NCBI RefSeq assembly: GCF_020281205.1
Contig: NZ_JACXZC010000008.1
Span: forward strand, 47,435 to 111,434
Source: Empedobacter stercoris
Lineage (GTDB): Bacteria > Bacteroidota > Bacteroidia > Flavobacteriales > Weeksellaceae
Direction of reading: 5' to 3'
Length of the DNA: 64,000 nt
Positions 8,673 through 17,362 of the stretch are shown here, one piece after another. The position numbers and the translations under genes were made by a program. Position 1 is the stretch's first letter, and each line of letters opens with the position of its first letter. Below the pieces are notes generated by a model that saw only the letters and a program-made list of their open reading frames with translations, was not told the DNA's origin and did not search any database.

Positions 8673-9119
8673 TTAAAGATTGTATTTTTTGATGATACCG
8701 TCAGTGGCTTCATCTAATAATTGGTAAACATGCTCGAAAGCATCTTCGCCATCGTAATAAGGATCAGGTACATTGTGCGCAAGACCTGTCCCTTCTTTCA
8801 GAATTAATTTTACTTTTTCTTTTTCTTCTTCGTTACGAGCTAATTGCTGCAAATCGATCGAGTTTTGTTTATCCATTGCAAAAATCAAATCAAATTCTTC
8901 GAAAAAGATTGGATTGAAATGCATCGCACGTTGATCGGAAATATCAACGCCATATTTCTTTGCCACTGCAACGGAGCGTCTGTCTGGTTGTTCGCCAACG
9001 TGCCAATTTCCTGTACCAGCAGAATCTACCCAATGATTGTCGCCAACCTTTGCTTGTAAAATACCTTCTGCCAAGGGAGAACGACAAATATTCCCCAAAC
9101 AAACCATTAAAATTTTCAT
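8673..9119 (-). CDS. Low-molecular-weight protein-tyrosine phosphatase
   Basis: A 148-residue LMW-PTP. The catalytic P-loop is CLGNICRS with the nucleophile C7 and R13 near the N-terminus, and the general acid is D119 in the DPYYDG loop. Length and both motifs are complete, so it should be active. Family members remove phosphate from tyrosine, or in some bacteria from arginine, on proteins. It lies between dnaA (18 bases upstream) and the methyltransferase, all leftward, consistent with one transcript. Confidence 0.93.
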   Translation of the reverse strand: MKILMVCLGNICRSPLAEGILQAKVGDNHWVDSAGTGNWHVGEQPDRRSVAVAKKYGVDISDQRAMHFNPIFFEEFDLIFAMDKQNSIDLQQLARNEEEKEKVKLILKEGTGLAHNVPDPYYDGEDAFEHVYQLLDEATDGIIKKYNL

Positions 9120-9137
9120 AGAAAAAGTATTAACTAT

Positions 9138-10577
9138 TTAATCAGCAATTTTACGCGAAATATCTTCGATATAACCACGGAATTGTTTGTCTGTTTCTTG
9201 TAAGTTTTTAACTGTTTTACAAGCATGCAAAACAGTTGCGTGATCACGTTTACCAATTTGAGAACCGATACTCGCTAACGAGGCTTTTGTGTATTGTTTT
9301 GCAAAATACATCGCCAATTGACGTGCTTGGACCACATCGCGTTTACGTGTTTTAGATTGAATATCTTCCATCTTCACTTTAAAATATTCGCAAACCGTTT
9401 TTTGAATATAATCAATTGAAATTTCTTTACGAGCCGTTTGCACCAATTTAGAGAGTGTACGTGCTGTAAGATCTAACGTAATCTCGCGTTTATTTAATGT
9501 TGCTTGTGCAATGATAGAATTCAAAGAACCTTCTAATTCGCGCACATTTGTATCGATATTTTGAGCGATATAATCCATTACTTCGTCAGGGAATTCGATT
9601 CCGTCATTTTCTAATTTTTGTTTCAAAATAGATAGACGTGTATTGTAGTCTGGATTTTGCAAATCTGCTGATAATCCCCATTTGAAACGAGAAATCAAAC
9701 GATCTTCCATGTCTTGGATATCTGCAGGAGATTTATCCGAAGTCAAAATAATTTGATTTCCTCTTTGATGTAAGTGGTTAAATATATGGAAGAAAACTTC
9801 TTGTGTTTTTGTTTTTCCTGATAAAAATTGAATATCATCCATAATCAAAACATCAATCATTTGATAAAAATGAATGAAATCATTTTGATTATTATTTTTT
9901 ACAGCTTCGATAAATTGTTGTGTAAATTTCTCTGTCGAAACATACAAAACCGTTTTCTCTGGATGTAAATCTTTTACTTCTAAACCTATCGCATGCACCA
10001 AATGAGTTTTTCCTAATCCTACTCCACCATAAATAAAAAGTGGATTGAACGAAGTCCCTCCTGGACGTTTGGCAATCGCACGACCAGCAGCACGAGCTAA
10101 TCGGTTTGATTCTCCTTCGATAAAATTACTGAAGGTATAATTGTGATTTAACTGTGAATCAATTTTAAGTTTTTGTAATCCTGGGATAATAAAAGGATTC
10201 ATCATTTTACCCGCCTGTAAATTCATTGGCGCTTCAACCTCTTGTGGGCGAGGTTTTTCTTTGTTCGAGCTTGGAATACGAACGGTAAATGGTTCACGTC
10301 CTTGTGACTTTTGATCCATCAAAATACTATAAACTAATTTCGCATCAGAACCAAGTTCTTTTTGTAAGGCACTTTTTAAAATTTTGATATAATGTTCCTC
10401 TAACCATTCGTAAAAAAATTTACTTGGTACTTGTATTGTTAAAACATTATTATTTAGTTTGCCCGGACGAATCGGAACAAACCATGTATTGAATGCATCT
10501 TCCGCAATGTTGTCTTTGATAAAAGACAAGCATTTTTCCCACACAGAATTTGCAGTTATCATCGTAATATTGTCCAA
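9138..10577 (-). CDS. dnaA: Chromosomal replication initiator DnaA
   Basis: A 479-residue DnaA. Domain I (about 1-85) mediates oligomerisation. The AAA+ domain carries Walker A GGVGLGKT at 184-191, Walker B LIMDDIQFL, and sensor 1 ILTSDKSP. The C-terminal helix-turn-helix domain has the DnaA signature KRDHATVLHACKTV. The first ATG (MDNITMITANSVW) and the second (M6) are both possible starts; I keep the first. The 243-base gap upstream has a perfect hairpin at 10613-10635 but no convincing DnaA-box cluster, so an origin here is not supported. Confidence 0.98.
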   Translation of the reverse strand: MDNITMITANSVWEKCLSFIKDNIAEDAFNTWFVPIRPGKLNNNVLTIQVPSKFFYEWLEEHYIKILKSALQKELGSDAKLVYSILMDQKSQGREPFTVRIPSSNKEKPRPQEVEAPMNLQAGKMMNPFIIPGLQKLKIDSQLNHNYTFSNFIEGESNRLARAAGRAIAKRPGGTSFNPLFIYGGVGLGKTHLVHAIGLEVKDLHPEKTVLYVSTEKFTQQFIEAVKNNNQNDFIHFYQMIDVLIMDDIQFLSGKTKTQEVFFHIFNHLHQRGNQIILTSDKSPADIQDMEDRLISRFKWGLSADLQNPDYNTRLSILKQKLENDGIEFPDEVMDYIAQNIDTNVRELEGSLNSIIAQATLNKREITLDLTARTLSKLVQTARKEISIDYIQKTVCEYFKVKMEDIQSKTRKRDVVQARQLAMYFAKQYTKASLASIGSQIGKRDHATVLHACKTVKNLQETDKQFRGYIEDISRKIAD

Positions 10578-10612
10578 AAGTGCTTAAGTTTTAATGTAAA
10601 TTATTGATAATC

Positions 10613-10635
10613 AGCTTATGTGAAAAACATAAGCT
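10613..10635. promoter_or_regulatory. Perfect dyad in the dnaA upstream region
   Basis: AGCTTATGT and ACATAAGCT form a perfect 9-bp inverted repeat with a GAAAA spacer, 36 bases before dnaA. It could be an operator or an mRNA leader hairpin. It lacks a T-run, so it is not a terminator. Confidence 0.4.
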
Positions 10636-10805
10636 TACCTACAAAATTGTGAACAAATTTTGAATAAAAAAAATAATTTGGGTATTGATATATTAAAAAA
10701 TACTTTGTATAATAATAAAAATCAACAAACAGTTTTAGACAAAGCAAAAGTACTGCTAAGATAATCTTTTCATACATATTTTGTCTTATCAAAATTAATA
10801 TTTAT

Positions 10806-10813
10806 TATTTTTG
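10806..10813 (+). promoter_or_regulatory. Promoter -7 box, near-leaderless
   Basis: TATTTTTG fits TAnnTTTG and ends 7 bases before the ATG at 10821, so the mRNA would have almost no leader. Confidence 0.45.
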
Positions 10814-10820
10814 TATTACT

Positions 10821-11081
10821 ATGGAAATTACACAAGAAAAAATTGACTTTGCAATTATCAAAGTAGAAAATCATTTAAATGATTTAGGGATTAAAAATAA
10901 TTTTTCGCTTTTACGAATTGAACAAGTTGAAGAAGAAAATGTAAGGATTTTTTATTATGAAATTGCGAATCCTACATTCAAAACAATTATTCAAATTCAA
11001 TATGATTTCTTAAAGGAAGAGCAAAAAGATTCTTCTCAAACATCTTTTAGTTGGATGGATTACAAAAAAATTACTGAATAG
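10821..11081 (+). CDS. Hypothetical protein (86 aa)
   Basis: A small acidic protein that I do not recognise, with alternating helix-like and strand-like stretches, no signal peptide and no membrane segment, so probably cytoplasmic. A promoter box just before the ATG and normal codon usage support it as real. It reads away from dnaA and precedes a thioesterase gene by 86 bases. No function can be given. Confidence 0.6.
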   Translation: MEITQEKIDFAIIKVENHLNDLGIKNNFSLLRIEQVEEENVRIFYYEIANPTFKTIIQIQYDFLKEEQKDSSQTSFSWMDYKKITE

Positions 11082-11167
11082 ACTTTTTCATTTTTTAGCT
11101 AATTAATGACCAAGTCTTTTTTTTGTTCTCTACTTTTGAAGTTTTAAAATGATGTATTAGAAAAATT

Positions 11168-11587
11168 ATGGAGAAGATAGAACAATTGAATGTTTTTCGT
11201 ACTAAAACGCGTATTTTATATAAACATACCGATCAAATGAAGGTAGTGTATTATGGTAACTATCCCGAATTTTATGAAATTGGACGTGTTGAATTGATGC
11301 GTGAGAGAGGTTTTCCTTATGCGGAGTTGGAAGCAATGGGAATTCAGATGCCAATTATCGAAATGCATTCAAAATATGTTGGAAGTGCTTTGTATGATGA
11401 ATTAATCGAAATTGAAACAACCGTTCCAGAGCGTGATAAAGGTGTTCGTATTCGTTTTAATTATACGATTTATAATGAGGCAGGAAAAATAATTAATCAA
11501 GGTTATACAATTTTGTGTTGTATTGATGCTGAAACACGTCGACCAGTTCGAATTCCGGAACGTATTTGGACAAGTTTAGGATTATAA
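11168..11587 (+). CDS. Acyl-CoA thioesterase, 4HBT hot-dog family
   Basis: A 139-residue hot-dog-fold thioesterase of the YbgC/FadM type, which hydrolyses acyl-CoA or acyl-ACP thioesters. The signature YKHTDQMKVVYYGNYPEFYEIGR is present, with the catalytic Asp in HTDQM and the tyrosines typical of the family; the central helix follows (ELMRERGFPY). The full family length is present. It is followed by apt about 93 bases on, from a separate promoter. The natural substrate cannot be told. Confidence 0.9.
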   Translation: MEKIEQLNVFRTKTRILYKHTDQMKVVYYGNYPEFYEIGRVELMRERGFPYAELEAMGIQMPIIEMHSKYVGSALYDELIEIETTVPERDKGVRIRFNYTIYNEAGKIINQGYTILCCIDAETRRPVRIPERIWTSLGL

Positions 11588-11644
11588 AATTATTTAGACT
11601 CATTAATAATTCATAAAAAGAAATTCTTGCAAATGAATTCTCAT

Positions 11645-11652
11645 TAAATTTG
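11645..11652 (+). promoter_or_regulatory. Promoter -7 box of apt
   Basis: TAAATTTG fits TAnnTTTG, 28 bases before the apt start. Confidence 0.5.
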
Positions 11653-11680
11653 TCTCTTAACAAAACATGATTAAAAACGA

Positions 11681-12211
11681 ATGTCAACACTTCAAGAAAA
11701 AATCAATCAAACGATTGTAGACGTTATCGATTTTCCAAAAGAAGGAATTGTCTATAAAGATATTACACCATTGTTCTTAAACGCAGAACTTTCGGATGAA
11801 ATTGTAGATGCGTTTGTAGATAAAGCCAAAGGAAAAGTAGATGTAGTTTGTGGAATCGAAAGCCGTGGTTTTTTGTACGGGATTCAAATTGCTCAAAAAC
11901 TAAAAGTTCCTTTTGTGCTTATTCGCAAAGCAGGTAAATTACCGCCTCCTACAATTAATCAATCTTATGATTTGGAATATGGACAAGCAACAATTGAAGT
12001 TAATTCAAATTACATCAAAGATGGTGCGCGTGTTTTAATTCATGATGATGTTTTGGCAACTGGCGGTACAGCTGAAGCTTGTGCTAAATTGGTAGAAAAA
12101 TGTGGAGGTAAAACAACACAATTTTCTTTTATCGTTGATTTAACTTTCTTAAATGGAAAAGATAAGTTAACAACTTTTGCAACCGATATCGTTACATTGA
12201 TAGAATATTAA
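11681..12211 (+). CDS. apt: Adenine phosphoribosyltransferase
   Basis: A 176-residue type I phosphoribosyltransferase that salvages adenine: adenine + PRPP gives AMP + PPi. The PRPP-binding motif VLIHDDVLATGGTA is present near residues 115-130, with the upstream GIESRGFLYG loop and the flexible KLPPPTINQSY segment diagnostic of Apt. Length is normal. It has its own promoter and a bidirectional terminator shared with the convergent SanA-like gene. Confidence 0.96.
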   Translation: MSTLQEKINQTIVDVIDFPKEGIVYKDITPLFLNAELSDEIVDAFVDKAKGKVDVVCGIESRGFLYGIQIAQKLKVPFVLIRKAGKLPPPTINQSYDLEYGQATIEVNSNYIKDGARVLIHDDVLATGGTAEACAKLVEKCGGKTTQFSFIVDLTFLNGKDKLTTFATDIVTLIEY

Positions 12212-12213
12212 GT

Positions 12214-12244
12214 AAAAACCGTTCAAAAAAGTTGAACGGTTTTT
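12214..12244. terminator. Bidirectional terminator between apt and the SanA-like gene
   Basis: AAAAACCGTTCAA and TTGAACGGTTTTT form a 13-bp stem with A-rich and T-rich flanks, lying between two convergent genes. Confidence 0.9.
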
Positions 12245-12895
12245 TTATTCTTTTTTGGGTGCTATAATCACTTCGGGTGTTCTATCTTTCCCTATATCTA
12301 ACAACGCTTTAATATTCGCTAAAACCTCTCTAAAACTCTGTTTACCTTCTGTTTTATAAGGTCCATTATCTGCATTATATCCAATACAATCCAAACCAAA
12401 AACTTTCCCTAAAAACAATGCTCTTTTGAGATGATAGGATTGAGAAATTAGAATCACTTTATTAAATCGAAAGATATTTTTAGTTCTATAAATTGTACTA
12501 TACGTATCTAATCCTGCTCCATCAAGGTAAGTATCTTCAATCTTAACCCCTCTATCCAATAAATATTTTTCCATTACATCAATTTCATTGAAGTTTTCAT
12601 AGATTTTTTCTCCAGAAAGTAAAATGACATCCACTTGATCTTCTTCATAAAGTCGAATTGCAGCATCCAAACGATCTTTCAAAAAACGGGTTGGTTGTCC
12701 ATTTGCTTGTATTTTTGCCCCAAACACAACTGCTATTCGATAATCCTGTGGAATATTCCCTTGATAGTTGTAAATATAGTAAGAAGTAAGAATCTGAATA
12801 ATTAATGCGATAACTAAAGTGAAAGCCGCTATTATACCGATGGTTAGCATACTTTTACGCATTACAAATCTTCCTATTTTTACAAGTTTACTCAA
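12245..12895 (-). CDS. SanA/YdcF-family (DUF218) membrane-anchored protein
   Basis: A 216-residue protein with one membrane segment near residues 17-38 and a DUF218 domain outside. The motif AVVFGAKIQANGQPTRFLKDRLDAA is the SanA signature, followed by LLSGEK and LISQSYHLKRALFLG. SanA proteins affect envelope permeability and vancomycin sensitivity in enterobacteria; the reaction is not established. It is monocistronic, convergent with apt. Confidence 0.88.
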   Translation of the reverse strand: MSKLVKIGRFVMRKSMLTIGIIAAFTLVIALIIQILTSYYIYNYQGNIPQDYRIAVVFGAKIQANGQPTRFLKDRLDAAIRLYEEDQVDVILLSGEKIYENFNEIDVMEKYLLDRGVKIEDTYLDGAGLDTYSTIYRTKNIFRFNKVILISQSYHLKRALFLGKVFGLDCIGYNADNGPYKTEGKQSFREVLANIKALLDIGKDRTPEVIIAPKKE

Positions 12896-13002
12896 TATCT
12901 TTTTCTTTAAAACCTTTAACTTTCAAAAATCCATAACATTAGTCACATATAAAAATTATTAATGTGAAAATTACTTTAAATTTTTCATCGTATTTTTAGG
13001 CA

Positions 13003-13794
13003 ATGAATGAGATTGAATTAAGAACAGTTACTGTAGAACGCTATTTGCAACCTTTGCGCGAAGGAGGTTCTTTGCCTGCATTGGCTGATGCGGATGACGG
13101 TTTTAAATATGTTATAAAATTTAAAGGCGCAGGACATGGACCTCGAATGTTAATTTCTGAATTGTTAGGAGGTGAAATTGCTCGTATTTTAGGTTTTAAA
13201 GTTCCTGAATTAGTTTTTGCTTTATTGGACGAATATTTTGGACAATCGGAGGCAGACGAGGAAATTCAAGATTTATTAAAATTTAGCGAAGGAACAAATT
13301 TAGCTTTACATTATTTGTCTGGAGCAATCAATTATGACCCTGCGGTAATGAAAATTGATGATAAATTATCTTCTCAAATTGTTTGGTTAGATGCTTTTTT
13401 AACAAATGTCGACCGTACATTTCGCAATACAAATATGTTGATGTGGCACAAAGAGTTGTGGTTAATCGACCATGGAGCTTCTTATTATTTCCATCATTCG
13501 TGGGACAATTGGGAAAAAGCAGCAATTGCTCCATTTGCACCAATTAAAGATCATGTTTTATTGAAAAATGCAACAAAACTTGAAGAAGTTGACACCGAAT
13601 TTAAAGCATTACTAAATGATGAAATTATTGATAAAATTGTAGACTTAATTCCCGATGAATGGTTAGAAACAGAGGTAACACATGCGTCGTTTGAAGAAAT
13701 GAGAACGGTTTACAAAACATTTATCAAAACACGATTACAACATTCAGCACTATTTATAAACGAAGCGAACAATGCCAGAAAAAATCTTATATGA
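13003..13794 (+). CDS. HipA-like kinase domain protein
   Basis: A 263-residue protein of the stand-alone HipA-like kinase family, without the N-terminal HipA subdomain. Visible kinase features are a glycine-rich loop (GAGHGPR, 42-48), a likely ATP-binding Lys at 39, the catalytic segment NVDRTFRNTN with D137 and N142/N144, and the metal-binding D156 in LIDHGAS. No HipB-type helix-turn-helix gene adjoins it; instead its last 23 bases overlap the start of a DUF3037 gene, so the two are translated together. The substrate is unknown. The fold call is firm; calling it a toxin would be a guess. Confidence 0.85.
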   Translation: MNEIELRTVTVERYLQPLREGGSLPALADADDGFKYVIKFKGAGHGPRMLISELLGGEIARILGFKVPELVFALLDEYFGQSEADEEIQDLLKFSEGTNLALHYLSGAINYDPAVMKIDDKLSSQIVWLDAFLTNVDRTFRNTNMLMWHKELWLIDHGASYYFHHSWDNWEKAAIAPFAPIKDHVLLKNATKLEEVDTEFKALLNDEIIDKIVDLIPDEWLETEVTHASFEEMRTVYKTFIKTRLQHSALFINEANNARKNLI

Positions 13795-14155
13795 GTATGC
13801 CATTCTTCGATTAGTTCCAAAAGTAGAGCGCGAAGAATTTATTAACGTTGGAGTGATATTATTTTCGAAAAAGCAAAATTATTTGAAAGTCAAATATTTC
13901 ATCAATGATCAACGAATCAATGCTTTTTGCCATGAATTAGACCTTGATTTTATTGACAGCAATTTGAATGCTTTATCCAAAATAGCAGAAGGAATTCATC
14001 CCGAATCAGCTATTTCTAATTTTGAAACTCCCGAACGTTTTAGATGGTTAACTGCTGTGCGTAGCTCATCAATTCAATCATCACGACCACATCCTGGAAA
14101 GACTTATAATTTAGATAAAACATTAGATAGATTGTACAAAGAACATGTTTTATAA
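13772..14155 (+). CDS. DUF3037 family protein, partner of the HipA-like kinase
   Basis: A 127-residue cytoplasmic protein with the DUF3037 opening (YEYAILRLVPKVEREEFINVGVILF) and the late segment RFRWLTAVRSSSIQSSRPHPG. Its ATG lies inside the kinase gene, a 23-base overlap that implies coupled translation. HipA-like kinase plus DUF3037 is, as far as I recall, a recurrent bacterial gene pair without a proven function. DUF3037 could be a substrate, regulator or antidote of the kinase; nothing here decides that. Confidence 0.88.
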   Translation: MPEKILYEYAILRLVPKVEREEFINVGVILFSKKQNYLKVKYFINDQRINAFCHELDLDFIDSNLNALSKIAEGIHPESAISNFETPERFRWLTAVRSSSIQSSRPHPGKTYNLDKTLDRLYKEHVL

Positions 14156-14195
14156 AAGTTAAATACTTAAAAACGAATGTTTTAATTTTATTTCT

Positions 14196-14203
14196 TAATT
14201 TTG
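14196..14203 (+). promoter_or_regulatory. Promoter -7 box of ssb
   Basis: TAATTTTG fits TAnnTTTG, 29 bases before the ssb start. Confidence 0.45.
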
Positions 14204-14232
14204 GTTTACATTAATTTAAATTATTTATCGCC

Positions 14233-14559
14233 ATGAGTACATTAAGAAACAAAGTTCAATTAATTGGGAATGTAGGAAACAATCCTGAAATTAAAACATT
14301 TGAAAACGACAAGAAGTTCGCAAAATTTAGTTTAGCTACAAACGAGAGTTACACAAACAACAAAAATGAAAAAGTACAAAATACAATTTGGCACAATATC
14401 GTAGCATATGGACCAATTGTAAGTATTATTGAAAAACATGTTGAAAAAGGAAAACAGCTCGCAGTTGCTGGTAAATTAACTTATCGAGAATACCAAGATA
14501 AGGAAGGTACTACAAAAAATATGACCGAAATTGTAGTTGATGAAATTGTGCTTCTTTAG
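14233..14559 (+). CDS. ssb: Single-stranded DNA-binding protein, short form
   Basis: A 108-residue OB-fold SSB that coats single-stranded DNA. It opens with the family start (STLRNKVQLIGNVGNNPEIK) and has the core WHNIVAYG and KGKQLAVAGKLTYREY. It stops directly after the OB fold (VVDEIVLL): the linker and the acidic DDIPF-like tip that recruits partner proteins are absent. A terminator follows, so this is not a frameshift loss within the visible sequence. It may be a secondary SSB; a full-length copy would then lie elsewhere. Confidence 0.92.
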   Translation: MSTLRNKVQLIGNVGNNPEIKTFENDKKFAKFSLATNESYTNNKNEKVQNTIWHNIVAYGPIVSIIEKHVEKGKQLAVAGKLTYREYQDKEGTTKNMTEIVVDEIVLL

Positions 14560-14567
14560 CGTTTAAA

Positions 14568-14599
14568 ATAAAAGGGAAACAGTGATGTTTCCCTTTTAT
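14568..14599. terminator. Bidirectional terminator between ssb and sufS
   Basis: ATAAAAGGGAAAC pairs with GTTTCCCTTTTAT across a 6-base loop, between two convergent genes. Confidence 0.88.
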
Positions 14600-14637
14600 T
14601 GTTTTATATGATAATCTAAATAAGTTTAGAAATATAT

Positions 14638-15861
14638 TTATCCCAACATTCTAATCGCGGTTTTTAAACCATCAATAAAAATATCAATTTCTTCTTTTGT
14701 ATTGTAAACAGCGAACGAAGCACGCACTGTGCCTGGAATATTAAAGTGATGCATAATTGGTTGTGCACAATGATGTCCAGTACGCACTGCAATTCCTTTT
14801 TTATCCAAGATCATACCGACATCTGACGAATGTACGCCATCAAATTTTAAGTTGAACGAAACCGCTCCAGAATGCTCTGCATCTTTAGCATAGATCACAA
14901 CTTCATCAAATTCTGATAAACGTTGAATGGTATAATCTACCAATTCTTTTTCATAATCATGAATCGTTTGCATACCGATCGAATTGATAAAATCTACCGC
15001 AGCTCCAAGTCCGATAATTCCAGCAATATCTGGTGTACCAGCTTCAAACTTGAATGGTAAACAAGCGTAGGTAGAAACTTCCATTGTTACATCTTTTATC
15101 ATCTCTCCTCCTCCATGAAAAGGTGGTAATTCATTCAAGATATCTTCTTTTCCGTACAATATTCCAATTCCAGTTGGTCCATACATTTTATGCCCAGAGA
15201 AAACCAAGAAATCACAATCCAATGTTTGTACATCAATCACTGTATGTGGTGCAGATTGCGCAGCATCAATTAAAACCCAAGCGCCTTTTGCATGCGCTTT
15301 TTCGATAATCGTTTCGATAGGATTTACAACACCCAACGCATTAGAAACCTGATTAACACAAACTAATTTTGTTTTATCTGTCAATAAATCATCTAATTTA
15401 TCAATATCCAAAATACCTTCTGCAGTTAACGGAATATATTTCAGTTTTGCACCTGTTCTTTGACACAACAATTGCCAAGGAACGATATTAGAATGATGTT
15501 CGATTTCGGTAATAATAATTTCGTCATCAGCCGTCAAAACATTACGCAATGAATTTGAAACTAAATTAATTCCTTCCGTTGTTCCACGCGTAAAAATAAT
15601 TTCATGATCATATTTTGCATGGATAAATTTCTGAATTTTACGACGAGACTCTTCCATCAAATCAGTTGCTTCCTGACTTAAGGTATGGATTCCACGGTGT
15701 ACATTTGCATTGTACATTTCGTAATATTCATCTAAAACATCTAAAACAACTTTTGGTTTTTGAGAAGTTGCCCCATTATCTAAATAAACCAATGGTTTTC
15801 CATTGACTTCTCTAGTTAAAATTGGAAATTGACTTCTTATTTGTTGGATATCTATTGACAT
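14638..15861 (-). CDS. sufS: Cysteine desulfurase SufS
   Basis: A 407-residue group II cysteine desulfurase that takes sulfur from cysteine for Fe-S cluster building, using PLP. The PLP lysine lies in FSGHKMYGPTG and the persulfide cysteine is C365 in RTGHHCAQP, both intact. It is the last gene visible in the leftward suf operon. No sufE or sufU follows, because the next gene to the left is the convergent ssb; the sulfur acceptor must be encoded elsewhere. The 103-base spacer before it holds an 11-bp hairpin. Confidence 0.96.
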   Translation of the reverse strand: MSIDIQQIRSQFPILTREVNGKPLVYLDNGATSQKPKVVLDVLDEYYEMYNANVHRGIHTLSQEATDLMEESRRKIQKFIHAKYDHEIIFTRGTTEGINLVSNSLRNVLTADDEIIITEIEHHSNIVPWQLLCQRTGAKLKYIPLTAEGILDIDKLDDLLTDKTKLVCVNQVSNALGVVNPIETIIEKAHAKGAWVLIDAAQSAPHTVIDVQTLDCDFLVFSGHKMYGPTGIGILYGKEDILNELPPFHGGGEMIKDVTMEVSTYACLPFKFEAGTPDIAGIIGLGAAVDFINSIGMQTIHDYEKELVDYTIQRLSEFDEVVIYAKDAEHSGAVSFNLKFDGVHSSDVGMILDKKGIAVRTGHHCAQPIMHHFNIPGTVRASFAVYNTKEEIDIFIDGLKTAIRMLG

Positions 15862-15906
15862 TTTTTTATTGTATTATGTAGTTTGTAAAATGTATTAGGT
15901 TTAAAA

Positions 15907-15932
15907 AAAGTTGTAAGTAAACTTACAACTTT
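15907..15932. repeat. Perfect hairpin in the sufD-sufS spacer
   Basis: AAAGTTGTAAG and CTTACAACTTT form a perfect 11-bp stem around the loop TAAA. It may stabilise or process the polycistronic mRNA; a short flanking T-run is present on the minus strand (AAAA at 15903-15906), so partial termination is also possible. Confidence 0.6.
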
Positions 15933-15964
15933 ATACTTATGACTTAATACTTTCGTACATTCAA

Positions 15965-17284
15965 TTATAATTCGAAATCTAAACTAACGCCTAATTTTTC
16001 GGCAATTACGGCATTTACACGATTAGATATTTGTGGAATTTGTACATGTCGTAAAGCATCAGCTGCAAATGCATATAACAACATTGCTTTTGCTTCTTTC
16101 TTTGGAATACCACGTTGCTGCATATAGAACAATGATTCTTCTTCTAATTGCCCAACAGTACATCCGTGCGAACATTTTACATCATCTGCAAAAATCTCTA
16201 ACTGAGGTTTTGTATTGATTGAAGCTCCATCTGATAATAATACATTATTATTTTGTTGGAAAGCATTCAATTTTTGAGCTTCTTTGTGTACAAATATTTT
16301 ACCATTGAAAACACCTTGAGCTTTGTCATCGTAAATACCTTTGTATAACTCATGTGATTCACAATTTGGGAAATTATGTTCTACAAAAGTATGATGATCG
16401 ACGTGTTGTTTTCCTCCGATAACAGTAATTCCATCCATTACAGAGTTACAGTTTTCCCCATTTTGGAAGAAGTTTAAGTTATTTCTAACAATTTTACCTC
16501 CAAAAGAAAACGTAAATACATTGGCGCGAGAATCTCTTTCTTGGTTAATGTAGGTATTATCTACCAACGAAACATCATGAGAATCATTTTGGAATTTGTA
16601 CCAATGAATCTCTGCATTACGACCAACGTTAACTTCTGAAACAACGTTTGTTAAATTAGCTTTACCGTCTAACGTTTGGTGTCTTTCTATGATTTGAACA
16701 TGTGCATTATCACCTACTACTACCAAATTACGAGGTTGATACATGGCTTCCTGAGATGCACCTGTAGAGAAATATACGATTTGAATTGGCTTAGATAAAA
16801 TAACATTATTTGGAACATAAATATAAGCTCCATCTTTTGCAAAAGCAGTGTTCAACGCAACCATGCTTTCATCTTTATGCGCAATTTTTCCGTAATAATT
16901 CTCGATTACTGCTTGATGAGTTGTTTTATGCATTGCACTTGACAATACACAGATATCTGCTTCATCATGCGTTGTATTTGACAAAAACGAAGAATATTTT
17001 CCATTAATGAATACGATAGTATAAGTATCAATATCATTAATCAAATATTTCTTGATGTCTTTGTACTCAATTGCCACTTCGTCTTCTGGGAACAATTTAT
17101 AGTCCACCTTCAACAAAGGAGCAAGATTTGTATATTTCCATTCTTCGTCTTTACGTGTTGGAAAACCTTTTTGGTTAAAGATTTCGATTGCTTCTTGTCG
17201 AAGCCCTTCGATTCCTTTATTAACCTTATTTTTTTCATTAAACACTAAATGACGAGAAACTAAATTTTCTTTTAAATCAATCAT
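15965..17284 (-). CDS. sufD: Fe-S cluster assembly protein SufD
   Basis: A 439-residue SufD, the SufB paralogue of the SufBC2D scaffold. It has the N-terminal helical part with FPTRKDEEWKYTNLAPL and the right-handed beta-helix core with SHELYKGIYDDKAQGVFNGK. The late motif is KCSHGCTVGQLEEESLFYMQQRGI, with the conserved His and Cys. Length is normal. A 78-base AT-rich spacer with small hairpins separates it from sufC. Confidence 0.96.
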   Translation of the reverse strand: MIDLKENLVSRHLVFNEKNKVNKGIEGLRQEAIEIFNQKGFPTRKDEEWKYTNLAPLLKVDYKLFPEDEVAIEYKDIKKYLINDIDTYTIVFINGKYSSFLSNTTHDEADICVLSSAMHKTTHQAVIENYYGKIAHKDESMVALNTAFAKDGAYIYVPNNVILSKPIQIVYFSTGASQEAMYQPRNLVVVGDNAHVQIIERHQTLDGKANLTNVVSEVNVGRNAEIHWYKFQNDSHDVSLVDNTYINQERDSRANVFTFSFGGKIVRNNLNFFQNGENCNSVMDGITVIGGKQHVDHHTFVEHNFPNCESHELYKGIYDDKAQGVFNGKIFVHKEAQKLNAFQQNNNVLLSDGASINTKPQLEIFADDVKCSHGCTVGQLEEESLFYMQQRGIPKKEAKAMLLYAFAADALRHVQIPQISNRVNAVIAEKLGVSLDFEL

Positions 17285-17321
17285 TTTAGATATTGTATTA
17301 ATGTATTATGTAAGAAGTAAA

Positions 17322-17362
17322 AAGTACTTTGTACTTAATACATTTTACATTTTACAAAATGT
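17322..17362. repeat. Small hairpins in the sufC-sufD spacer
   Basis: AAGTAC-TTT-GTACTT (17322-17336) and CATTTTACAAAATG (17349-17362) are self-complementary units in an AT-rich spacer. Similar words (TACATTTTAC, TGTATTATGTA) recur in the sufD-sufS spacer. Confidence 0.45.

Noticed and set aside
10578..10820. Replication origin next to dnaA
   Set aside because: Only weak single near-matches to the DnaA box (for example TGTGAACAA) and no cluster or clear AT-rich unwinding array distinct from the background.
13003..14155. Classical HipBA toxin-antitoxin locus
   Set aside because: No HipB-like helix-turn-helix gene upstream, and the kinase lacks the N-terminal HipA subdomain.
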